Assembly: GCA_900290295.1 (NCBI GenBank)
Contig: OMSW01000258.1
Span: forward strand, 19,395-54,932
Direction: 5' to 3'
DNA from: Burkholderiales bacterium
Lineage (GTDB): Bacteria; Pseudomonadota; Gammaproteobacteria; Burkholderiales; Burkholderiaceae_F
DNA: 35,538 nucleotides
Every line of letters starts with the position of its first letter. Positions within the stretch are counted from its first letter, which is position 1. Shown here piece by piece: positions 16,680-25,377 of the stretch. A program made the translations under genes and the position numbers. The notes below the pieces were generated by a model. That model saw nothing but the letters and a program-made list of their open reading frames with translations. It was not told the origin of the DNA and searched no databases.

Positions 16680-17507
16680 TTACGGTTGCAGTACCGAGGG
16701 CCGGATGGCTCCTCCGTCCGAGGCGCTGGCAAGCGTGGCAATCACCGGCGCATGATCGCTCGGGCGCTCCTTGCGCCGCAATTCGACGTCGATCGAGCAG
16801 CCGGTGCAGATCCTGGCAAGCGCGGAGGTCAGGAGTATGTGGTCGATGCGCAGCCCCATCTTGCGACGGAACGCCAGGTCCCGGTAATCCCACCAGGTGA
16901 ACGAACGCTCCGGTTGGTCGAAGAGGCGGAAGGCATCGCCTAGCCCCAGCGCTACCAGACCGCGGAACGCTTCCCGCTCGGCATCGGAGCACAGGATCTG
17001 GCCGTCCCACAGTGCAGGATCGTGCACATCCCGCGGCTCGGGCGCGATGTTGAAGTCGCCCAGCAAGGCCAAGCGCTCGTGCTGCACGATTTCATTGCGC
17101 AGCCACTGCGTCAGCGCCGTGATCCATTTCAGCTTGTAGGCGTATTTCTCGCTTCCCACCGCCTGGCCGTTGGGAAAATATGCGCACACGATGCGCATGC
17201 CGTCTACGGTTATGGCGATCACGCGTTTTTGCGCGTCGTCAAAATCCGGCAGACCGGTCACCACCGCGTCGGCATTACCCACACTTTCGGCCCGTAGCAG
17301 TATGGCCACGCCGTTGTAGGTCTTCTGGCCGGCAAAGTGACAGCGATAGCCGACGTCGAGCAAGTCCCGGGCAGGGAAGCTGTCGTCGGCAAGCTTGGTC
17401 TCCTGCAGGCAGACGATGTCCAGCGGCCGCGTGTTGAGCCACGCCAGCAGGTGCGGCAGCCGGACCTTGAGCGAATTGACGTTCCAGGTGGCAAGGCTAA
17501 AGGACAA
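16680..17507 (-). CDS. xthA: Exodeoxyribonuclease III / AP endonuclease
   Basis: A class II AP endonuclease of base-excision repair with 3'-5' exonuclease activity. Motifs: ATWNVNSLK, LQETKL (metal Glu), LLGDFNIAP (catalytic Asp and Asn), FTWWDYR, MGLRIDHILLT and RPSDHAPV (catalytic His). No ATG fits the start: the frame stays open upstream but runs through the glutaredoxin gene. I chose TTG 17507, giving MSFSLATWN and 275 residues, near the E. coli length of 268, with AGGA about ten bases upstream. It converges on ntrC with a 45-bp gap and starts 40 bp after the glutaredoxin stop. Confidence 0.92.
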   Translation of the reverse strand: MSFSLATWNVNSLKVRLPHLLAWLNTRPLDIVCLQETKLADDSFPARDLLDVGYRCHFAGQKTYNGVAILLRAESVGNADAVVTGLPDFDDAQKRVIAITVDGMRIVCAYFPNGQAVGSEKYAYKLKWITALTQWLRNEIVQHERLALLGDFNIAPEPRDVHDPALWDGQILCSDAEREAFRGLVALGLGDAFRLFDQPERSFTWWDYRDLAFRRKMGLRIDHILLTSALARICTGCSIDVELRRKERPSDHAPVIATLASASDGGAIRPSVLQP

Positions 17508-17547
17508 GGCCGCTTGATCCTCAGTCCGGTTCGGCCACCGAAACGAG

Positions 17548-18129
17548 TCAACGAGAGTCCGCCGGCCCTGCCGCTGGCGGCGCAGCGGCCGTTTGCGAAT
17601 CCGCAGTTGTGGCGGGAACGGGCACCAGGGGAGTGGCTGCGGACCATTGCCAGTCGCGCGGCAGTGGTATGCCCTGTGGATAGCCGGCATCGGCCAGCGC
17701 CTCGGCCCACGACGAGGGTTCGAATCCCCGCAAGATCTGTCGACCGATGGCGATGGCTGGTAGTCGTTCGCCGCCGCCCAATTGTCGGAATGCCTCGATG
17801 TCCTCGCGCGTGCCGACCGTTCGCTCCGCAAAGGGCACGGCGTGCGCTTTAAGAAACGCACGGCCTTCTTCACACGGCGGACAATCCGTGCGCGCGTACA
17901 GGATTACCGGGAAATCCTTAGCGGCGCGCCGGATCTCGAAGGGCAATTGCGCCAGTGCATCACTGCCCTGGGGTGCCGTCCCCATCTGGCCAAGGGGCTC
18001 GACGTGCTTGGCGTCTCGCGGAGGCTGGTCCCCGTAGGCGACATGACCATCGGGGTCGGTCCACTTGTACTGCGCCTGGGCGCCGCACGCGAGCAAGGCC
18101 AGGGACAAGGCTACGGCACGCAGAAACAT
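17548..18129 (-). CDS. Exported DUF4124-glutaredoxin fusion protein
   Basis: The 193-residue product has a signal peptide (FLRAVALSLALLACGAQA, cleavage before QYKW), a DUF4124 segment (YKWTDPDGHVAYGDQPP) and a glutaredoxin-like domain from about residue 72 (FPVILYARTDCPPCEEGRAFL with a CPPC redox motif; LPAIAIGRQILRGFE with the cis-Pro). A Pro/Ala-rich tail follows. A thiol-disulfide role in the periplasm is the natural inference, since the signal would export it away from cytoplasmic glutathione. It is the second DUF4124 protein within 4 kb. It lies downstream of pstB on the same strand with a 126-bp gap holding a long palindrome. Confidence 0.8.
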   Translation of the reverse strand: MFLRAVALSLALLACGAQAQYKWTDPDGHVAYGDQPPRDAKHVEPLGQMGTAPQGSDALAQLPFEIRRAAKDFPVILYARTDCPPCEEGRAFLKAHAVPFAERTVGTREDIEAFRQLGGGERLPAIAIGRQILRGFEPSSWAEALADAGYPQGIPLPRDWQWSAATPLVPVPATTADSQTAAAPPAAGPADSR

Positions 18130-18209
18130 TCCGGATCCAGAAGGAGAATTGCCAGGCAGGTCGCCGAAGACGCTATCCTCCCGGAAATCCCATTTCGAGG
18201 CAACCGCCT

Positions 18210-18229
18210 GTTTGCGAGCGCTCGCAAAC
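18210..18229. repeat. 20-bp perfect palindrome between pstB and the glutaredoxin gene
   Basis: The left arm GTTTGCGAGC is followed directly by its exact reverse complement GCTCGCAAAC. There is no loop and no T-run on either side, so a terminator is unlikely. Its position, 81 bp upstream of the glutaredoxin start and 27 bp downstream of the pstB stop, suits an operator for the downstream gene. I do not recognise the cognate regulator. Confidence 0.5.
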
Positions 18230-18255
18230 GCGTGCGGCGGTCACCGGCTGCCGCG

Positions 18256-19050
18256 TCAGCCGAAACGGCCCGTAATGTAGTCCTCGGTCTGGCGACGTTG
18301 CGGTCGTGTGAACAGGTCGGCAGTGGTGCCGAACTCGATCATCTGTCCGAGGAACATGTACGCCGTGTATGCCGACACCCGGGCGGCCTGCTGCATGTTG
18401 TGGGTGACGATGATGATCGTGAAGTCGTTTTGCAATTCGTTGAGCAACTGCTCGATGCGGCCGGTGGCGATGGGATCAAGCGCCGAGGTCGGTTCGTCGA
18501 GAAGCAGAACCTGGGGCCGCAAGGCAACCGCGCGGGCGATGCACAGGCGTTGCTGCTGCCCCCCGGAAAGGCTCAGCGCGCTGCTATTCAGCTTGTCCTT
18601 GACCTCGTTCCACAGCGCTGATTCGCGTAGCGCTTGCTCGATGCACTCGTCGAGCTGTACCCGCGGCAGTTTTAGGTGGTGGCGCAGCCCATAGGCCACG
18701 TTTTCGTAGATCGAGAGCGGAAACGGCACAGCCTTCTGAAACACCATGCCGACGCGCGTGCGCAATCGGTTGAGGGAGTATCCGCTGGCGAGGATATTCT
18801 CGCCGTCCAGCAAAACCTCTCCGGTTGCCTCCAGGCCGGCGTACGCGGAATAGATCCGGTTGAAGACCCGCAGCAGGGTGGATTTGCCGCAACCGGACGG
18901 ACCGATGATTGCCGTTATCTTGCGCTCGGGGATGTCGAGATTGATACTTTTGAGTGCGTGATAGTCGCGATAGTAAAAGTCCAGCTCGCGTACCGAAATC
19001 TTGGTGCGGGTGGCGTCCGTCAGCACAGGGTCATCGGCGATTTTGTTCAT
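18256..19050 (-). CDS. pstB: Phosphate ABC transporter ATP-binding protein PstB
   Basis: The ATPase of the high-affinity phosphate importer, 264 residues. Motifs: Walker [13 protein letters not shown] (50-61), the Q-loop [23 protein letters not shown] (PstB-typical), signature [14 protein letters not shown], Walker [14 protein letters not shown] and the H-loop [14 protein letters not shown] short N-terminal extension (about 17 residues) precedes the usual core. It lies 15 bp after pstA. No phoU follows; the next gene is a glutaredoxin-like gene. Confidence 0.96.
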   Translation of the reverse strand: MNKIADDPVLTDATRTKISVRELDFYYRDYHALKSINLDIPERKITAIIGPSGCGKSTLLRVFNRIYSAYAGLEATGEVLLDGENILASGYSLNRLRTRVGMVFQKAVPFPLSIYENVAYGLRHHLKLPRVQLDECIEQALRESALWNEVKDKLNSSALSLSGGQQQRLCIARAVALRPQVLLLDEPTSALDPIATGRIEQLLNELQNDFTIIIVTHNMQQAARVSAYTAYMFLGQMIEFGTTADLFTRPQRRQTEDYITGRFG

Positions 19051-19065
19051 GGCGCTTGCTTTTGC

Positions 19066-19932
19066 TCAGGCGGCCGCGTCGAAGCGATTGCGCAGCAGGT
19101 AAGCGCGCGTGGCGACGCTCAAGAGGAGAATAAAGACCGTTACGATGAAAGCACCGGCCCAGGCGAGTGCGTGCCAGCTGTCATACGGACTCATCGCGAA
19201 CTGGAAGACGACGACCGGAACACTGGAAGTCGGCGCATTCAGGCTCGGCGCCCAGAATTGATTGTTAAGCGCGGTAAATAGCAGCGGCGCCGTTTCGCCG
19301 CTGATTCGGGCCAGTCCGAGCAAAACCCCGGTGAGGATGCCCGGTGCTGCGGCCCGGTAAAGCACCTGCACGGTAACTTTCCAGCGGGGTATCCCTAGCG
19401 AAAGGGCAGCTTCCCGCATGACATTGGGCACCAGACGCAGGGTTTCATCGGTTGTGCGCACCACTACCGGCAGAACAATGAGTGCAAGTGCGATGGCCCC
19501 GGACCATCCGGAGAAATGGCCGACGCTGCGTACCGCCAGGGTATAGACGAACAGCCCAAGGACGATCGAAGGCGCCGACAGCAGGATATCGTTGACAAAC
19601 CGGATCGTCTCACGCCAGGCCGGGTGGCGCTCGGCGAATTCCGAAAGATAGGTCCCAGCCGCAATTCCGAGCGGGGCACCGATCAGCACGCCCAGGAGAC
19701 TCATCTCGAAGCTGCCGACCAGCGCGTTGGCAAGTCCACCCTCGCCACCGGGTGGCGGCGTGGTCTGCGTGAAGATCGCGGGGGTAAGAGCGTGCATGCC
19801 GTTGTTCAGGGTGACGAGGAGTATCCAGAACAGCCAAAACAGTCCGAAGGCAGTTGCGGCCACGCCCAGTGTTTTGGCAAAGACATCCGTCACGCGTCGC
19901 CGGCGATAGTAAAATCCGGTTGCCCGCGACAT
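19066..19932 (-). CDS. pstA: Phosphate ABC transporter permease PstA
   Basis: A 288-residue inner-membrane permease with about six hydrophobic segments. The cytoplasmic permease loop is visible in ALSLGIPRWKVTVQVLYRAAAPGILTGVLLGLARISGETAPLLFTA, ending with the PstA-typical GETAPLLFTALNN. The start ATG shares a base with the pstC stop (TGATG), so translation is coupled. Confidence 0.95.
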   Translation of the reverse strand: MSRATGFYYRRRRVTDVFAKTLGVAATAFGLFWLFWILLVTLNNGMHALTPAIFTQTTPPPGGEGGLANALVGSFEMSLLGVLIGAPLGIAAGTYLSEFAERHPAWRETIRFVNDILLSAPSIVLGLFVYTLAVRSVGHFSGWSGAIALALIVLPVVVRTTDETLRLVPNVMREAALSLGIPRWKVTVQVLYRAAAPGILTGVLLGLARISGETAPLLFTALNNQFWAPSLNAPTSSVPVVVFQFAMSPYDSWHALAWAGAFIVTVFILLLSVATRAYLLRNRFDAAA

Positions 19933-20924
19933 CAGTGGCCCTCCTTGCGCGCCAGGTTATAGAGCATCAGACGCGCAATCGCGAGCACGATGAACGTCAC
20001 CACGAAGAGCAGGAAACCGAGCGCGATGAGTGCCGAGAGGTAGATGTCGGAATCGGCCTCGGTGAATTCATTGGCGATTGTTGCGGCGATCGAATTGCCG
20101 GGCATCAGCAAGGACTCGCTTAGCTGGTGGGCGTTGCCCAAGACGAAGGTTACGGCCATCGTCTCTCCCAAAGCGCGACCGAGCCCGAGGAAGATGCCGC
20201 CGACAACGGCCGAGCGCGTGTACGGCAGCACGACGTTCCATACAACTTCCCAGGTCGTCGAACCGAGGGCGTAGGCCGATTCCTTGAGCGAAGCGGGAAC
20301 GGTCCGGAACACGTCGCGCATGACTGAGGAGATGAACGGAATTACCATAATGCCAAGCACGATTCCGGCCGTGAGCATGCCAATTCCTAGCGGCGGGCCG
20401 CGAAATAGCGGGCCGATCCAGGGCACTGCCCCAAGGTGCAGGTCGACCCAGGGCAGCACGTAGGCCGCCATGAACGGAACGAAGGAAAAAAGGCCCCACA
20501 TTCCGTAGATGATGGAAGGTATGCCGGCGAGTAGCTCGATTGCGGCGCCGACCGGTCCGCGTAACCAGGTGGGCGCGATTTCAGTGAGAAACAAGGCGAT
20601 GCCAAAACTTACCGGGATCGCGATAACCATCGCGATGGCCGAACTCACCAGGGTGCCATAGATCGGCACGAACGCACCGAACTGGTGGCCGACGGCATCC
20701 CATTCATCGTTGACGATGAATTTCCAGCCGAACGTTTCGAAGGCCAGGCGCCCACCCCAAAGCATCGAGGCCGCGGCCGCGCCCAGAATCAACAGTACCA
20801 GCGTAGCTGCGGCAAACAAGAGCGCGCGAAAGAACGCGTCCTGGCGCGTTTCCACCACCGATCGCGCCTTGATATGCGCGTCGTCGATCGTCAAGCCAAT
20901 GGCGGCAGACGGCAGGGCGCTCAC
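19932..20924 (-). CDS. pstC: Phosphate ABC transporter permease PstC
   Basis: A 330-residue permease partner of PstA with about six transmembrane segments. Family features are WNPxxxxFGAFVPIYGTL-like sequence (here AVGHQFGAFVPIYGTLVSSAIA), ELLAGIPSIIYGMWGLF, the permease loop ESAYALGSTTWEVVWNVVLPYT and LGRALGETMAVTFVLGN. It starts 36 bp after pstS. Confidence 0.95.
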   Translation of the reverse strand: MSALPSAAIGLTIDDAHIKARSVVETRQDAFFRALLFAAATLVLLILGAAAASMLWGGRLAFETFGWKFIVNDEWDAVGHQFGAFVPIYGTLVSSAIAMVIAIPVSFGIALFLTEIAPTWLRGPVGAAIELLAGIPSIIYGMWGLFSFVPFMAAYVLPWVDLHLGAVPWIGPLFRGPPLGIGMLTAGIVLGIMVIPFISSVMRDVFRTVPASLKESAYALGSTTWEVVWNVVLPYTRSAVVGGIFLGLGRALGETMAVTFVLGNAHQLSESLLMPGNSIAATIANEFTEADSDIYLSALIALGFLLFVVTFIVLAIARLMLYNLARKEGH

Positions 20925-20960
20925 GGTTTGTCTTCGAAAGCGGGCTGTGTGTCCAATGGA

Positions 20961-21995
20961 TTATTTGATTTCGCTGGCCCAATAGCTTTCAATGCTCTTG
21001 ACCAGGGGCGCCGGTAGAGCCACGTAATTGAGTTCCTTGGCGCGAGCCTGACCCTTTTCCAGCGCCCAGCGGAAGAAGTCAAAAGCCGCCTTGGAGCGCA
21101 CCGGGTCCTTGGGTTGGCGATAGACAATCACGAAGACGCTTGCTGTGATCGGCCAGGCATTGGCGCCCGGCGCGTCGGTGATGACGAGACTGAAGTCCTT
21201 GGCTACGGACCAGTTCGCGCTCGCGGCCGCGGCTTCGAAGCTCTCCAGACTGGGCACGACGAAGTTGCCGGCGCGGTTTTGCAACTGCGTAAAGGACATG
21301 CCCGTTTTCAGGGCGTATTCGAGTTCGACGTAGCCGATCGAATTCTTGATCTGCTTGACATACGCCGCTACTCCCTCGTTTCCCTTGCCGCCGACACCGA
21401 CCGGCCATTGCACGGATGTTCCCTCGCCGACCTTGGTGTGCCAGTCGTTGCTCACCTTGCCCAGATAGTTCACAAAGTTGAACGTGGTGCCGGAGCCGTC
21501 GGAGCGGTGCACGACCGAAATGGCTCCGGCGCCAAGCTTTAGCCCAGGATTGAGCGCAGCAATCGCGGGATCGTTCCACTGCGTAATCTGCCCTAGATAG
21601 ATCCGCGCCACCGTGTCGCCGTCCAGACGCAGTTGACCAGGCGCGACACCGTCGATGTTGACCACCGGGACGACGCCGCCGATAACAATGGGAAACTGCG
21701 CCAGTCCGAACTGGGCAAGTTCATCGGGTGGAAGCGGCTTATCCGTGGCACCGAAGTCGACCGTGGCCGCCTTGATCTGGGCGATGCCGCCGCCGGAGCC
21801 GATGGACTGATAATTGATCTTGTTTCCGGTGGCGTCCCTGTAATCGGACGACCATTGGGACAGTAACGGATACACGAACGTGGATCCGGCTCCCGTGAGT
21901 TCGGTTGCCACCACAGCCTGCGCGAGCAATAGGCTGGCGGTCAATGCGGCGGAGGAACGCAGAGCGCGAAACCGCGAGCCGAAGAGTCTTTTCAT
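20961..21995 (-). CDS. pstS: Phosphate-binding periplasmic protein PstS
   Basis: The periplasmic receptor of the phosphate importer, 344 residues with ATG 21995 (AGAGGGA six bases upstream; a frame reading further up to 22106 has no signal-like start). A signal peptide ends near AVVA/TEL. Phosphate-contacting stretches are visible: LTGAGSTFVYPLLSQW, IGSGGGIAQIKAATVDFGATD and VHRSDGSGTTFNFVNYL. It is the first gene of pstSCAB and has a Pho-box-like sequence upstream. Confidence 0.95.
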   Translation of the reverse strand: MKRLFGSRFRALRSSAALTASLLLAQAVVATELTGAGSTFVYPLLSQWSSDYRDATGNKINYQSIGSGGGIAQIKAATVDFGATDKPLPPDELAQFGLAQFPIVIGGVVPVVNIDGVAPGQLRLDGDTVARIYLGQITQWNDPAIAALNPGLKLGAGAISVVHRSDGSGTTFNFVNYLGKVSNDWHTKVGEGTSVQWPVGVGGKGNEGVAAYVKQIKNSIGYVELEYALKTGMSFTQLQNRAGNFVVPSLESFEAAAASANWSVAKDFSLVITDAPGANAWPITASVFVIVYRQPKDPVRSKAAFDFFRWALEKGQARAKELNYVALPAPLVKSIESYWASEIK

Positions 21996-22037
21996 GCAAA
22001 TCCCTCTGCTAGATCTTGCACACATAGGCAGCCCGAC

Positions 22038-22071
22038 AATGTAGGCGCGAAATATGTCCGGAAAGTTACAT
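22038..22071 (-). promoter_or_regulatory. Candidate Pho box and -10 element of pstS
   Basis: On the minus strand, ATGTAAC-TTTC-CGGACAT (22071-22054) resembles two CTGTCAT units with a 4-bp spacer (4/7 and 5/7 matches). It is followed after 10 bp by TACATT (22043-22038) as a -10 element. The spacing is that of PhoB-activated promoters, but the box is degenerate. Confidence 0.35.
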
Positions 22072-22169
22072 TGCTTCGCAGCATCGATGACATGAGCGCC
22101 TTTCAAGAGCTACGAGGCTGGTTTTTGCTTCCGGTAGGAACTTCATAATATGAAAATAGATACCATGAT

Positions 22170-22198
22170 TTGAAATTTTGGAAACGTGCTGATACAGT
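22170..22198 (+). promoter_or_regulatory. Candidate sigma-70 promoter of the aceE operon
   Basis: TTGAAA (22170-22175) and TACAGT (22193-22198) are 17 bp apart, and the -10 is preceded by TG one base up (extended -10). Transcription would begin near 22205, leaving a leader of about 115 nt. The surrounding 22141-22180 stretch is unusually AT-rich for this window. Confidence 0.5.
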
Positions 22199-22319
22199 TG
22201 CGAAGTTGCCAGCATGCGCCATCCCACATGTTGGGGCGCCACAGCCTTGCAACGGTCGGTCCCGGTCTCAGAGTGCCAGAATGGGCGGCCTTGAAAAAAA
22301 AATGCAGGAGGAGAGCACG

Positions 22320-25022
22320 ATGTCTGCAATCCCGAGCGCGAATGCCGCAAATGACCCCGATGTTCTGGAGACCCAGGAGTGGCTCGACGCGCTCGATGGC
22401 GTGATCGAGCGCGAAGGCCCCGAACGCGCGCATTATCTTCTGGAAAAATTGGTCGAACAGGCGCGCCGTTCGGGCGCCTATATTCCGTTTTCCCCGAATA
22501 CCGCCTACGTCAATACGATCCCGCTGCACCAGGAAGCGCACTCGCCCGGCGACGCCGCGATCGAGGAGCGGATACGTTCGTTTATTCGCTGGAATGCCAT
22601 GGCGACGGTGGTTCGCGCCAATCGGGGTGAGGGCGATCTGGGAGGCCACATTGCCAGCTACGCCTCGGTCGGCACCTTGATGGAGGTGGGGTTCAACCAT
22701 TTTTGGCGCGCGCCCGCTGCCAACCAAGGTGGCGATGTGCTGTACATCCAGGGGCACTCGTCACCGGGCGTCTATGCCCGCGCCTTCCTGGAAGGGCGCA
22801 TCAGCGAAGACCAGCTGGTCCACTTTCGCCGGGAGGTCGACGGCAAGGGCATCAGCTCCTACCCGCACCCGAAGCTGATGCCCGATTTTTGGCAGTTTCC
22901 TACGGTGTCGATGGGACTTGGTCCGATTCAGGCAATCTACCAGGCGCGCTTTCTGAAATACCTGCATGCTCGTGGAATCGCGGACACCTCCGAACGCAAG
23001 GTCTGGGCATTTTGTGGCGACGGCGAGATGGACGAGCCCGAATCGCTGGGCGCGATCGGCATGGCGGCGCGGGAGAACCTCGATAATCTGATCTTTGTCG
23101 TCAACTGCAACCTGCAGCGGCTCGATGGACCAGTCCGCGGCAACGGCAAGATCATCCAGGAGTTGGAGGGCGAGTTTCGCGGTGTTGGGTGGAATGTCAT
23201 AAAGCTGATCTGGGGCTCGTACTGGGACCCGCTGCTAGCCCGCGACAAGGACGGTCTGCTGCTTCGGCTGATGGAGGAGACGGTCGACGGCGAATACCAG
23301 AACTACAAGGCCAACGACGGCGCCTTTGTGCGCAAGCATTTCTTCGGCAAGTACCCGCAGTTGCTCGAAATGGTCTCGCGCATGTCCGATGCGGACATAT
23401 GGCGCCTGAATCGCGGCGGCCACGATCCGCACAAGATCTACGCTGCCTATGCCTCGGCCGTCGCGCATAGCGGACAGCCCAGCGTCATTCTTGCCAAGAC
23501 CGTCAAGGGCTACGGCATGGGAAAGATCGCTGAGGCCAAGAATCCTTCGCATCAGGTCAAGAAGCTCGACACCGAGGCGGTGCGCGAGTTCCGCGACCGC
23601 TTTCGCATACCGATTCCCGACGACAAGCTTGACGAGCTACCCTTCTATCGGCCGGACGAAAATTCCGCCGAGATGAAATACCTGCAGGAGCGCCGCCGTG
23701 CGTTGGGCGGATATGTGCCGCAGCGCCGTCGCACTTCGGACGAATCGCCCCCGGTTCCACCGCTGGAGACCTTCTCGGCGATTCTCGAAGCGACCGCCGA
23801 GGGGCGCGAAATCTCCACCACGCAGGCCTTTGTGCGATTCCTAACGCAACTCGTGCGCGATAAGGCCCTGGGCCCGCGCGTGGTGCCGATCATCCCCGAC
23901 GAGGCACGTACCTTCGGCATGGAAGGCATGTTCCGCCAGTTGGGCATCTTTGCGCGGCACGGACAGCTGTACGAACCGGTCGACCGCGACCAGGTCATGT
24001 ATTACCGAGAAGACAAGGCCGGACAGATTCTCGAGGAGGGTATCAACGAAGCCGGCGCGATGAGCTCCTGGATCGCTGCGGCGACGAGCTACTCGACGAA
24101 CAACCGCATCATGCTGCCCTTTTACATCTTCTACTCGATGTTCGGATTCCAGCGCATCGGCGACCTGGCCTGGGCTGCCGGCGACATGCAGGCGCGAGGA
24201 TTCCTGCTTGGCGGCACGAGCGGCCGGACAACGCTCAACGGCGAAGGCCTGCAACACCAGGATGGTCATTCGCATCTTCTTGCCGCGACCATTCCGAACA
24301 GCGTCTGCTATGACCCGACCTTTGCCCACGAGGTCGCTGTCATCCTGCAGGACGGTCTGCGGCGCATGGTCGCCGAACAGCAGAACGTCTGGTACTACGT
24401 CACGCTGCTCAACGAAAACTACGCCCACCCCGGCATCCGCAAGGGTCAGGAGGAAGGCATTTTGCGCGGCATGTACCTGCTGCGCGAAGGTCCGGCGGGG
24501 AGCGGCAAGGGCAAGTCGATTGCGCGCGTGCAGTTGCTGGGTAGCGGGGCGATCCTGCGCGAAGTTCTTGCGGCGGCCGAAATTCTCGAACGCGACTTTG
24601 CCGTCGCAGCCGACGTCTGGAGCACCACGAGTTTCACCGAACTGCGTCGCGACGGGATCGACTGCGAGCGCTGGAGCATGCTGCATCCGACGGAGAAGGC
24701 GCGCAAGCCGTACGTCACGCGACAGCTCGAGCGCAGCGCCGGACCCATCGTCGCGTCGACCGACTACATGCGCTCCTTTGCCGACCAGATTCGTCCCTAC
24801 GTGCCGCACGGGCGCTCGTATACGGCGCTGGGAACCGACGGGTTCGGTCGCTCGGACACGCGCGAGGCCTTGCGCAGATTCTTCGAGGTCGATCGGCACT
24901 TCGTCGCAATCGCCGCGCTCAAGGCCTTGGCCGACGAAGGCGCGTTTGCGCCCGCGAAGGTGGCGGAGGCCATCCGCAAGTTTGGCATCGATCCGAATAA
25001 GCCCAACCCGGCAACGCTCTGA
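22320..25022 (+). CDS. aceE: Pyruvate dehydrogenase E1 component
   Basis: The homodimeric thiamine-diphosphate enzyme that decarboxylates pyruvate and acetylates the lipoyl groups of AceF. It has 900 residues (E. coli 887). Visible features include GHIASYASVGTLMEVGFNHFW, the ThDP motif FCGDGEMDEPESLGAI ending NLIFVVNCNLQRLDGPVRGN, KTVKGYGMG and the later NEAGAMSSWIAAATSYS and EGLQHQDGHSHLLA blocks. ATG 22320 has an excellent AGGAGGAG six bases upstream; the frame extends further up without a site. aceF follows after 71 bp. Confidence 0.97.
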   Translation: MSAIPSANAANDPDVLETQEWLDALDGVIEREGPERAHYLLEKLVEQARRSGAYIPFSPNTAYVNTIPLHQEAHSPGDAAIEERIRSFIRWNAMATVVRANRGEGDLGGHIASYASVGTLMEVGFNHFWRAPAANQGGDVLYIQGHSSPGVYARAFLEGRISEDQLVHFRREVDGKGISSYPHPKLMPDFWQFPTVSMGLGPIQAIYQARFLKYLHARGIADTSERKVWAFCGDGEMDEPESLGAIGMAARENLDNLIFVVNCNLQRLDGPVRGNGKIIQELEGEFRGVGWNVIKLIWGSYWDPLLARDKDGLLLRLMEETVDGEYQNYKANDGAFVRKHFFGKYPQLLEMVSRMSDADIWRLNRGGHDPHKIYAAYASAVAHSGQPSVILAKTVKGYGMGKIAEAKNPSHQVKKLDTEAVREFRDRFRIPIPDDKLDELPFYRPDENSAEMKYLQERRRALGGYVPQRRRTSDESPPVPPLETFSAILEATAEGREISTTQAFVRFLTQLVRDKALGPRVVPIIPDEARTFGMEGMFRQLGIFARHGQLYEPVDRDQVMYYREDKAGQILEEGINEAGAMSSWIAAATSYSTNNRIMLPFYIFYSMFGFQRIGDLAWAAGDMQARGFLLGGTSGRTTLNGEGLQHQDGHSHLLAATIPNSVCYDPTFAHEVAVILQDGLRRMVAEQQNVWYYVTLLNENYAHPGIRKGQEEGILRGMYLLREGPAGSGKGKSIARVQLLGSGAILREVLAAAEILERDFAVAADVWSTTSFTELRRDGIDCERWSMLHPTEKARKPYVTRQLERSAGPIVASTDYMRSFADQIRPYVPHGRSYTALGTDGFGRSDTREALRRFFEVDRHFVAIAALKALADEGAFAPAKVAEAIRKFGIDPNKPNPATL

Positions 25023-25086
25023 AGGGCCGCGGCATGCGCGCGCGTACATCCGAATCATTGCAGCGGGTTGCGATCCGCTGAGTCGA

Positions 25087-25377
25087 GGGTGCCATGGGAA
25101 ATATGCTGGAAGTCCGGGTTCCGGATATTGGCGACTTCAAGGACGTCGAGGTCATCGAGTTGCTGGTCAAGCCCGGCGACACGGTTGCCCCCGAGCAGTC
25201 CTTGATAACCGTCGAATCGGACAAGGCGTCGATGGAAATCCCCTCGTCGGCGGCCGGGGTCGTGCGCGAGATGAAATTGCGCCTGGGGGACAAGATCTCC
25301 GAAGGCTCCGTGATCCTTTTGCTCGAGCCGGGTGCGGCCACGGCCGGCGCTGCCACACAACCGGCGCCGGCCGCCGG
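25087..25377 (+). repeat. First copy of a ~290-bp lipoyl-domain repeat
   Basis: This segment recurs at 25441-25731 with an offset of exactly 354 bp (118 codons). By eye I count about 17 differences, so the copies are about 94% identical in DNA. The matching begins at GGGTGCC, seven bases before the aceF ATG. Confidence 0.9.

Noticed and set aside
17716-17729. tRNA T-arm-like sequence GGGTTCGAATCCCC
   Set aside because: No acceptor, D or anticodon arm can be built around it, and it is in-frame coding sequence of the glutaredoxin fusion.
23841-25058. 405-residue minus-strand frame opposite aceE
   Set aside because: Antisense shadow of aceE without motif.
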